A stretch of 64,000 nt of DNA from Prolixibacteraceae bacterium (GTDB lineage Bacteria > Bacteroidota > Bacteroidia > Bacteroidales > Prolixibacteraceae): positions 1 through 64,000 of the forward strand of contig JAFLKN010000020.1 of NCBI GenBank assembly GCA_019163175.1, written 5' to 3'. The translations under genes and the position numbers were made by a program. Of the stretch, positions 35,035 through 43,038 are shown in pieces; within the stretch, counting starts at the first letter, position 1, and each line of letters opens with the position of its first letter. A model generated the notes under the pieces. That model did no database searches, was not told the origin of the DNA, and saw only the letters and a program-made list of their open reading frames with translations.

Positions 35035-35769
35035 TCATATCAGCCTAAAATTAATCGAAATACAATACTCAATTGTAATTGCTTGTCCATCTTTTTTCGC
35101 CGGGAACCAATTCTTATCAAGCATTTTCGTTACTCTTATCGCCTCTGCATCTATATCTTTTGCAACTCCTTTTAATACTTTAAAATCACAGGCTTTTCCA
35201 TCCTTGTCGACTATAAATGAAATCAATACTTGTCCAGAAATGCCTTTTTCGTGTGCTCCAATTGGGTATCTTAAACTACCAGAAATTAATTGAAAAGGAT
35301 TTTCTTTTCCAATAATTAATGGAGGACTATCAATATTGCTCACTATCCATGCTGTATCAATCAGAATGGGGAATATATTTGGTGTTTCATACCAGTTATA
35401 CTTAACCACATCATATTTCGAATAATCAAATTTGTATCTTACTCTACACTGTTCCTCAAAAACAGTCCATGTTCTAGTTGGTTTATCGTCAGTAAAACAA
35501 CCAATCGATGTCGTATCAATACCATTAGAAGCATAGAAAATCCAGGTGCTGTCTTTTTTGTTTTTTGAATAATATCCTCTAGTTGCTAAGCTATTGTCAT
35601 AGCGTCGTATTTCATATAATCCTTGCTTTATATTTTCATCACTCTTTAAAACAAAATATTTTTCTGTCGAATTTGGATTCTTCGTCTGTTTAGTAATCAA
35701 TTCAATATCTTGAGAATATGTTTGTATTACTCTTCCTAAAATTAAAATGGTAATTAATGCTATTCTCAT
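35035..35769 (-). CDS. Exported protein with TonB C-terminal domain
   Basis: This 244-residue protein has an N-terminal hydrophobic leader (ITILILGRVIQTYSQ). MORN/YwqK-like segments with repeated Gly-Tyr/Trp spacing follow (IKQGLYEIRRYDN, TRGYYSKNKKDSTWIFYAS). Residues about 165-244 are a TonB C-terminal domain (LRYPIGAHEKGISGQVLISF, VDKDGKACDFKVLKG, NWFPAKKDGQAITIEY). The domain contacts TonB boxes of outer-membrane receptors; the adjacent receptor gene could be a partner. By eye the gene is clearly richer in A+T than the genes on either side, so it may have been acquired separately. Confidence 0.8.
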   Translation of the reverse strand: MRIALITILILGRVIQTYSQDIELITKQTKNPNSTEKYFVLKSDENIKQGLYEIRRYDNSLATRGYYSKNKKDSTWIFYASNGIDTTSIGCFTDDKPTRTWTVFEEQCRVRYKFDYSKYDVVKYNWYETPNIFPILIDTAWIVSNIDSPPLIIGKENPFQLISGSLRYPIGAHEKGISGQVLISFIVDKDGKACDFKVLKGVAKDIDAEAIRVTKMLDKNWFPAKKDGQAITIEYCISINFRLI

Positions 35770-35863
35770 GGTTATTATTTTTCAGTTAAGTCATCTTTAA
35801 CTGGATGACTTTAATTCGAACATTACGGCTCCGATCCTTTCTAAAGACCGGAGCCCCAAAACA

Positions 35864-38359
35864 CTAATTTCCGGTTCCTCCGGTGCCTGAACCAGTTGTT
35901 GAGTCGCCACCGCTTTTTACGTCTTCGTTTTTAATTCCGCGCCGGGCTTTTTTAATTTCTCCCTTCATTTGCCCGAACCGGTACGATATATTAAACCTCA
36001 ACTGCCTGTTGTAGTTGTAGTTTACCATTTCCTGGTGGAATGAAGGGTCGTCGTAAGTCATCTCGTACGTCATTCTTCTTCGGAAAGGATCTGAAATAGA
36101 GAGCGAAGCTGTCAGTTTCTTTTTCAGCATTTCCTGCGAGATACTGAAGTTGTTGTAATAATAGGTCGACGATTTTCCCTGCAGCATGATTCGCGGCGAG
36201 AATACACCTCCAAAGGCAGAGATGGTTCCGTTTTTCCATGCTGTATATCGGCAGTTCAGCGAACCGTTGTAGGTAAATCCTTCATTCTTTAATCCGCGAC
36301 CATCGTTGCTTTCCAGTATGTTATAGGTTGTTCCGATATTGGTGTTGATGGTCAATTTCTGTTTTACGCGAAGCATGCCATAGATAAAGCCCCCGTAGCG
36401 CTGGTTCTTCCCAATGTTTTGGTAGGTAGTAAGTTTTACACCACTGGCCTGCATGGTCGAAATCTGCTCGATGGTATTGTTGGTAAACGCACTGTTCAGG
36501 CTTACATTAATGTTGTATTTCGGGGTGAATTTTCCGTACGAAAAATCGAAGGTGTGCGACACTTCCGCTTCGAGGTTCGGATTACCATAACTGATATTTA
36601 GCGGATCGAGATCGTTCACAAACGGGTTGAGGTACCAAATTCCGGGGCGCGAAAGTCGTTGTGTATAGGAAAGTTTCACATTTTGCCCTTTGTCCAGATT
36701 TTGCGAAAGGGTGACGTACGGAATAAGGTTAAACATGCGGTTGGTAAACGTAGTGTCTTTTACCGATTTAAATAGTCCGTCGTTAATGGTTCCTTCAGCC
36801 CTCAGGCCTGATTTAACGCTAAATTTTTTGAACTTCAGCACATAGCCGGCGTAAAGCCCGAAGATATGCTGGTCGTAGTCCAGATCGTTTATTTTGCTGG
36901 CATCGCGGTTCCATTGGTCGGTAATAAAATCGTAGCGCAAAACATCCGAATTGCTCACATTTTGCCGCAAAATGTATTTAAACCCCGCCTCAATCTGGTG
37001 CTTTTTGGTCAGCGGATCGTAATAATCGACCTGGAAAGTGTGCTCTGTTCCGGAGGCATCGTTAGTCGAACGTTGTTTGTATGACTGATAGTTTAGTAAA
37101 CCGTCGATGGCATTTTCGTTATCCGAATTACGTGGTGACCGGTCGAGTTTGTACGATACCGTGAATGTTTTATCTGGTTTTTTGAAGGTGCGCTGGTAGT
37201 CAATATTTCCCGAAATACTTCCATAGCTCATGTCCATCATGGTCAGGTTGTTGAATTTTCGGGTCAGGGTGTTGTTGGTGTCAAAATCTTGAGAAATGTT
37301 GCTGCCATTGCCATTGTAATTGCCGCTGTAGCCCCAGAACGAAAGGCTGACCAGGTTTAACGAATCAATTTCATAGCTGGCTTCTCCCATGGCCATGTTC
37401 GACCTTCCCTGGTATTTATTCAGTCCTTCGGTTTCGGTAAAGCGATTGGTCGTACTCAGAAAATTCTCGCGCGAAGTAAACGACTCACTTTTGGGTTGGC
37501 GGAATTCGTTGTAATTGTAGTTGAGCGAGAACCCGAACTTTTTGACTTTCGAGGTGGCATAAAGTCCTGAATTCCATCCTCCGCGTGAATCGGCTCCGGC
37601 GCTGACACGACCCATAAAGCCGTCGATTTGTTTTTTTGTTGTGATGATGTTGATAATTCCGCCGGTCCCTTCAGCCTCGTATTTTGAGGATGGATTGGTA
37701 ATTACCTCGATGTCTTTAATCGTGCTGGCCGGAAGGCTGCGCAACACATCTTTCGGGTTTTGCGACAACATCGACGAGCTTTTCCCGTTCAGCAAAATTT
37801 TAAAATTGGATGTTCCTTTTACCTGGATGTTGTCTTCGCCGTCAACCGAAACCAGCGGAACCTTGCGGAGCATTTCGAGTGCAGTGCTTGTTTTCGCTTC
37901 AGGATCGACCTCGGTGCTGTAGATTACTTTATCGACTTCGGTTCTGACCAGAGGTTTTTGGGCAACCACGCTTACTTCGCCAATTTTTTCAACTCCGGGA
38001 TTAATTTTAACTGTCCCGAGATCCATTTTCTGGGTTTTCCCGTTTAGGGTGATGTCTTTTTTTGCTGTTACATAGCCAATCGACTGAAAAATAACATTGT
38101 ACATTCCGGTGGTGTCGAGTGTAAAGCTGAAGTTTCCGGCAGCATCGGCAGCCAGTCGTTTAATTACTCCTTTCTGTCCGCTCTGAACTGAAATGGTAGC
38201 GTAGGGGAGTCCTTTGCCCGAAACCGAATCGGCAACCAAACCTTTGATTTGGTAAATTCGGGCCGGAGCCAATGCTTTAGCGGAATTTGAAACTGAAATA
38301 AGCAAGGCAAATAACAGAAACATTTGGATTACAACAGGTCGTAGTTTTTCTGATTTCAT
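35864..38359 (-). CDS. Outer-membrane beta-barrel receptor, TonB-dependent-like
   Basis: This protein of about 831 residues has a signal peptide, a CarboxypepD_reg-like domain (IKGLVADSVSGKGLPYATIS), a plug (ALEMLRKVPLVSVDGEDNIQ, KDIEVITNPSSKYEAEGTGG) and a 14-strand-type barrel of the outer membrane beta-barrel family 3. After the last barrel strand (FNISYRFGQM) a tail of about 38 residues follows, basic then Gly/Ser/Thr-rich, ending GSGTGGTGN. It has no SusD partner. Two ATGs are possible (38383 and 38359); the second gives a cleaner signal peptide. It is flanked by the TonB-domain gene and, across 396 bases, the LytS-type kinase. Confidence 0.88.
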   Translation of the reverse strand: MKSEKLRPVVIQMFLLFALLISVSNSAKALAPARIYQIKGLVADSVSGKGLPYATISVQSGQKGVIKRLAADAAGNFSFTLDTTGMYNVIFQSIGYVTAKKDITLNGKTQKMDLGTVKINPGVEKIGEVSVVAQKPLVRTEVDKVIYSTEVDPEAKTSTALEMLRKVPLVSVDGEDNIQVKGTSNFKILLNGKSSSMLSQNPKDVLRSLPASTIKDIEVITNPSSKYEAEGTGGIINIITTKKQIDGFMGRVSAGADSRGGWNSGLYATSKVKKFGFSLNYNYNEFRQPKSESFTSRENFLSTTNRFTETEGLNKYQGRSNMAMGEASYEIDSLNLVSLSFWGYSGNYNGNGSNISQDFDTNNTLTRKFNNLTMMDMSYGSISGNIDYQRTFKKPDKTFTVSYKLDRSPRNSDNENAIDGLLNYQSYKQRSTNDASGTEHTFQVDYYDPLTKKHQIEAGFKYILRQNVSNSDVLRYDFITDQWNRDASKINDLDYDQHIFGLYAGYVLKFKKFSVKSGLRAEGTINDGLFKSVKDTTFTNRMFNLIPYVTLSQNLDKGQNVKLSYTQRLSRPGIWYLNPFVNDLDPLNISYGNPNLEAEVSHTFDFSYGKFTPKYNINVSLNSAFTNNTIEQISTMQASGVKLTTYQNIGKNQRYGGFIYGMLRVKQKLTINTNIGTTYNILESNDGRGLKNEGFTYNGSLNCRYTAWKNGTISAFGGVFSPRIMLQGKSSTYYYNNFSISQEMLKKKLTASLSISDPFRRRMTYEMTYDDPSFHQEMVNYNYNRQLRFNISYRFGQMKGEIKKARRGIKNEDVKSGGDSTTGSGTGGTGN

Positions 38360-38383
38360 TGTTTTACAAAAGTTCGTGATCAT

Positions 38384-38779
38384 GGTTTTTGGTGTTTAAT
38401 TATTGGATGACTTTCAACTTTGAAATTTTGTTTTGGCTTTAACAAAGAATTGGGCAAATAAACGAATCAAACGGTTGGTCGTGAAATGAATTCTTTGCCG
38501 GAATTCATCTGGGTTTCATGACTTATAGTTAATCCGAATAAATTTTGTCCTTACTTAAGTAACGGGTTCTGCCGTTAAATTACATTGCGGATATTTTTTG
38601 ATTGTTAATTTTGGAGACAGACCAAAATCTTTGAAGACAGGACTCGGGGCGGAGAAGAATTGTTTCATGGCGGCTTAAGCGTAAAGGTTAATGTATTAAC
38701 CACTAGCAAGGTGGATTTAGTATAAATATCAGAATAATCAGTGTAACTATTTTCTGCAATAACTTTTTTTAACTTAATT
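38384..38779. other. Intergenic region between receptor and kinase genes
   Basis: About 390 bases lie between two minus-strand genes. I find no coding sequence, no clear terminator and no TAnnTTTG box on the minus strand. The receptor transcript probably starts here from a promoter I cannot identify. Confidence 0.4.
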
Positions 38780-41700
38780 CTATATTTCTTCAGGAATCAG
38801 TATTTCCACCCTTGTACCTTCTCCGTTTTGTTCCGTTAGATCGATCAGCCGAAAGGAATAGGTGCCGCCATATTTTTCTTTCATCATCTGTATGCGCTCT
38901 TCGTTCATGCGCAAACCCACACCGTTCGACTTGGTTTTAAGCTTTTTCGCTTCCTCAATTCCTATCCCATTGTCTTCAATAGTGATTTGGATAGCGCTTT
39001 TTATTTTCTGAATCTGAATCGATAACTTTTTATCGCCGGTTTTGTGCTGAAGTCCGTGCATCAGCGCATTTTCGGCCACGGGCTGTAGAATCATGGAAGG
39101 CAGCATAAACAGGTTCTGGTCAATTTCTTTATCTACTACAATGCCGTATTCAAAATCGAAGCGCAGTTTTTCGAGGTTCAGGTATTGTTCCAGTGTTTCC
39201 AGTTCTTCGGCCAGCGAAACTTCTTCCTTATCCGAGTTTCGGAGCACTTTGCGTATCAGTCCGGCAAAGTCTGACAAATACAAATGGGCCTCCGAGGCCC
39301 TGTTTTGCTGAATCAGGTTTTGCACCGAATTCAAACTGTTGAAAAGGAAGTGCGGATTCATTTGTGCCCGGATGGCGGCCATCTGCAATTCGCGCAACCG
39401 CTTTTCTTGCATCTCTTTTTTCAGGCGCTGTTTCACCCGGTATTTGTAGGCCAGAAACAAAATCAGGAAAAACAACAGCGAACCTGCCAGTACGATAATA
39501 ATTCCCTGCAAGGTTGATTTATTGATTTCCTTTTTCGGTGCTTTCAGGCTGTCTTTAGCCAGAGATATTGCTTTATCTAAATCTTTTTCAACACCAATCC
39601 GTTCACCGAGAGAGTTGTATATAAGGTATTTACCTAATTTGTCCTGAAAAATATCGGTTAGTCGAATCGAGTCACTGAGTAAAAAGAGTTGATTCGACAA
39701 AGATTCAGCGCGCGAATTCCAGTCTTTCCATAGGTTAAAATTCGTGCCTTCGTTGATTAGTACAAAAGCAATCTCCTGATTAGCTTTAACGGCATCATCC
39801 ATTTCATAACGAGATGTTGACCAATTCGCTCCGGCAAAAAAGATGGCAGGCTTTTTTGAAATGAAATTACGAAGTGAAACATCTTTTTGATGAAGATCAT
39901 AAAACGTGACTTCAGGAAGATATCTCGAATATTCCCACAGCGATTGATTTTGAAAAATTGTTTCAATTGCACGGTTTAAATCTTCATCGTTACTGCGCTT
40001 CTGGATTAAGGCTAAAGTTTCAATTGCGTAGGAGTGCCAAATGGACTTAACCGGAGCGAAGCCTCTGAAATCGAAGCTGGATGTATAAAGTTGCTGCACC
40101 ATTGTTCGATACATCGCCGATCCGCTTAAAACCATTTTAGTAAACTGGATTGTCCTTTCCAGATCGGTTGGTAAAATGTAATCGGCCTCTCTTGAAATAA
40201 TTGGGTTTGCCGGAATAAGCTGGCGATATTTATACCACACATATTTCATAGCCATTTCGCGGGAGAAGATACCGTAATCATTATAAATGCGATGAATTTG
40301 AATTGAATCAAGTCTGTTCTTAACTTTTTCTTCCTGATTCTCAGGGATTAAATTTACGCCTATAAAAACACTCGGAGGAATTGTACTTGAAGGAATTGCC
40401 TCAAATAGCCTGCTATAAATCAATGCCTGAAGTTCATGTTCCAAATAGGTTGCTGCTTCAGAATTCATTTCCCTTCTATGCACTTTTAACATGTCTTTCA
40501 ACTTATCCAAAGCATAAAAATATACATCTATGCCAGGCTGCCCTTCATCAAATAACAATGAATTGTATGTAGAGTTATATGGTGGAAGGCCCCATTCCTG
40601 CTGGTATTTCATCAAGAATTCAGCTTCAGCTTTACGATCACCCGAAAACTCGACTGAATGATACATCATGATGTTTTTTGGAAATTTTACAATGGTATCA
40701 TTTCGGACAGATTTGTTGGTTTTAAATGCTACCCATGGATTCAAAAAATTACCTGTCGAAGTTTTCTTATCCGCAGATTTCTTAAAATTTTCAAAATACT
40801 TGAATTCTTCTTTATTCATTCTTGATCCGACTTCAATGGTTTTCATTGCAAAACCGGATTTGACGAAAATCGAATCGCCGGGCTCGGCATAAAGCAGAAA
40901 GACAGTGGTATTGATGTTTTGTTTTTTATTGGGTTGCATCAGGATGACTAAACCCGCCTGTTCCAGCTTAGTTTCGATTCTGAAATTTCCTGCTTCATCG
41001 AGATTAACATCTTTGCTGTCGGGGGCATTGGCAAATGCATGGTTAAGTGTATATAGCACAATATGGTCGTTGATAGGGTTTTCGATGTGCCCGCAAACAA
41101 TTAGCTTTTGTATTTTTTTCTCCGTTTTTTTAATCAAGGTCAACTCACTTACTTTTTTTATTTTCAAATTGGTTCCATACCAAGCGGCGCTGAATCCTTG
41201 TTCCGTTTTGTCAATTGGTTTTTCTTCAAGAAAATGGGTTAATAATCTGGTTTGAAGGTCGAGTTGCCCACTCAATTTACTTATGGTGTCGTTGGGTAAA
41301 CTTTCCATGTCAACAATCCCGGCATCACGTTTCCGGACTGAAATATTGGAGCCAAATTTTTCAAAATTTAGTATTGGCTGGTCAAGGTCTTCATTCAATA
41401 GAGAGAAAGGAATTAAAAACAGTTCACTTTGTTGTTGAAGTGTTTTGTTGTTTATCTTTTCGATAATTTCTGATCGGATTTGGTCGGAATAACCCTTGTC
41501 TGATAGTATTTTATGACATTGTTCCAGAATTTCGAGCCGGTTTGTAAGTTGTATCTCACCCGTTTTTATATCCAATTCATATTTGAACTTGGTGGGGTAT
41601 AGCATTTCGAAATCAGTTCCGTATTCTTTAAATTCCCAGAAATAGTTAATGAATGGTGGAAATGCAAAATCTTTCGCGTAGAGATCGTCTGATTGCAAGT

Positions 41701-41962
41701 GTTTTTCTGTTTGCTTTACCGTCTGCGCAGTAAAAGTCAACTTGTTTCCATCGATTTGTCCAATGATAATTGAAAACCTGTTTGTTTGGATTCGATCCGT
41801 AGCCTGTGTTTTATTGGGAAACAGGAACACTTCTTTTGCCGTCCATTCGTAAATCAACACCTCGTTTGCTTTTAGTTTAACTTCAATTGGGTAGGAATGG
41901 GAAGTAACTGAAAGAAGGGTAAAAGCAAGTGAGAAGGCCAGATAAAAAATGATTGTTTTCAT
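38780..41962 (-). CDS. LytS-type histidine kinase with TlpA-like extracytoplasmic region
   Basis: This 1060-residue kinase is unusual. After a signal peptide (SVTSHSYP) comes a beta-rich region (about 25-280), then a DUF4369-like segment (about 285-370, VCGHIENPINDHIVLYTL, AEPGDSIFVKSG), a long helical stretch, and a thioredoxin-like domain (about 685-800, LPEVTFYDLHQKDVSLRNFI). Where TlpA proteins have WCxxC, it reads ANWSTSRYEMDD (Trp714, Ser715, no cysteine). A membrane helix follows near 816-838 (LLFFLILFLAYKY), a coiled-coil, His_kinase with His871 in MNPHFLFNSLNSV, and HATPase_c (ENALMHGLQHK, EDNGIGIEEA, GVGLRMNEERI). I infer a sensor built from a redox-dead TlpA scaffold. The probable regulator is at 34 kb. 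Confidence 0.88.
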   Translation of the reverse strand: MKTIIFYLAFSLAFTLLSVTSHSYPIEVKLKANEVLIYEWTAKEVFLFPNKTQATDRIQTNRFSIIIGQIDGNKLTFTAQTVKQTEKHLQSDDLYAKDFAFPPFINYFWEFKEYGTDFEMLYPTKFKYELDIKTGEIQLTNRLEILEQCHKILSDKGYSDQIRSEIIEKINNKTLQQQSELFLIPFSLLNEDLDQPILNFEKFGSNISVRKRDAGIVDMESLPNDTISKLSGQLDLQTRLLTHFLEEKPIDKTEQGFSAAWYGTNLKIKKVSELTLIKKTEKKIQKLIVCGHIENPINDHIVLYTLNHAFANAPDSKDVNLDEAGNFRIETKLEQAGLVILMQPNKKQNINTTVFLLYAEPGDSIFVKSGFAMKTIEVGSRMNKEEFKYFENFKKSADKKTSTGNFLNPWVAFKTNKSVRNDTIVKFPKNIMMYHSVEFSGDRKAEAEFLMKYQQEWGLPPYNSTYNSLLFDEGQPGIDVYFYALDKLKDMLKVHRREMNSEAATYLEHELQALIYSRLFEAIPSSTIPPSVFIGVNLIPENQEEKVKNRLDSIQIHRIYNDYGIFSREMAMKYVWYKYRQLIPANPIISREADYILPTDLERTIQFTKMVLSGSAMYRTMVQQLYTSSFDFRGFAPVKSIWHSYAIETLALIQKRSNDEDLNRAIETIFQNQSLWEYSRYLPEVTFYDLHQKDVSLRNFISKKPAIFFAGANWSTSRYEMDDAVKANQEIAFVLINEGTNFNLWKDWNSRAESLSNQLFLLSDSIRLTDIFQDKLGKYLIYNSLGERIGVEKDLDKAISLAKDSLKAPKKEINKSTLQGIIIVLAGSLLFFLILFLAYKYRVKQRLKKEMQEKRLRELQMAAIRAQMNPHFLFNSLNSVQNLIQQNRASEAHLYLSDFAGLIRKVLRNSDKEEVSLAEELETLEQYLNLEKLRFDFEYGIVVDKEIDQNLFMLPSMILQPVAENALMHGLQHKTGDKKLSIQIQKIKSAIQITIEDNGIGIEEAKKLKTKSNGVGLRMNEERIQMMKEKYGGTYSFRLIDLTEQNGEGTRVEILIPEEI

Positions 41963-42162
41963 GGGTTTGCTGAATTATTTCATCAAATGTGGCAGAAAAA
42001 TGGAAAGATACAAAGAACCACTTATCGAACGGCAGGAACGACTGATTAAACGGTAAAGTCTTTTATTAAATGGTTTTTGGGCTGGTCGGTTTTTCGGAAA
42101 TATATTCTTTTATACCGGCTGCTTAAAAGTAAGGTAAACTGAAAAGATTCAAATTATGCGCT

Positions 42163-42792
42163 TCATTTTTTATATGCAGCAACGTATTCCGAAGGTGTTA
42201 AATTCATTAGTCGCTTAAACTGACTATTGAAATGTGATAGGTTGTTGTAGCCGCTTTCCATGCTGGCCCGTGATACCGGGAAACTATCTTCGATCATCAG
42301 TTTGCAGGCGTTCCCAATCCGGATTTCGTTCAAAAATGAAAGAAACGATTTGCCGGAATGCTTTTTAAAATAGCGGCAAAAGGCGGTTGGACTCATGTTG
42401 GCAATGTTCGCCACGTCTTCCAGCCTGATGGATTTGCTGAAATTTAGAAGAATGTGCTCATGAATTTTGTTGAATCGGTAAAAATCGTAGGTATTGATGG
42501 TTTTCGAATACCCGATACTGGTGTGGTATCTAAACTCTTTGCTGCCGGCCATCAAGTCGAGCAAAACGATCAACTCGGTAATGCGCCTGATGCCTGTTTC
42601 CTGAAATACCCGAATGACTTGCTGTCCCAGTAGTTTTCGGCTTTTACAGGTAAAGTGAATTCCCCGTTGTGATCGGTCAAGCAGTTCCCTGATGTTTTGC
42701 ATTTCAGGCAAATTAATAAAGTTCGGATTGAAAATCTCTTTTTCTTCCCGGTATGGGAAATCCAAAAGTTTGTACCCGGCGGAACCGCGATT
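42163..42792 (-). pseudogene. 5'-truncated AraC family regulator
   Basis: The C-terminal half is intact: LNFSKSIRLEDVANIANMSP, TAFCRYFKKHSGKSFLSFLN and ESGYNNLSHFNSQFKRLMNL form the two helix-turn-helix motifs of AraC/XylS. Upstream the segment NFINLPEMQNIRELLDRSQRGI matches the middle of Bacteroidota AraC proteins of about 290 residues. The N-terminal cupin-like sensor part, about 90 residues, is missing: the frame runs into a stop codon at 42793-42795 and has no ATG ahead of the conserved middle. I infer a truncated, probably inactive gene. A short protein from the TTG at 42765 (200 residues) cannot be excluded. Confidence 0.65.
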
Positions 42793-43038
42793 TTATTCAA
42801 TTGCTGGGTTTATAAAAGTAAAGGTTGAATTATTCACATTGTATTTATTCTGATACATTTTTGTAACTCCTTTAGGTGATTTTTGCTTTCTTAATTACGA
42901 ATGGAAAAAATAAATAGTTTTTGAAATGAAAAAGATAAAAACTTGGAGTAATTTTTCGATAGGAAGGTGTTCCACAATTGGTTACATCAAATAAGAACAA
43001 AGCGATAGCAGTATTTTATAACACAATTTTTATTCTTT

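Noticed and set aside
42570-42800. Minus-strand frame of 76 codons over the AraC remnant
   Set aside because: It reads a different frame through the conserved AraC middle segment and does not contain the missing cupin part.
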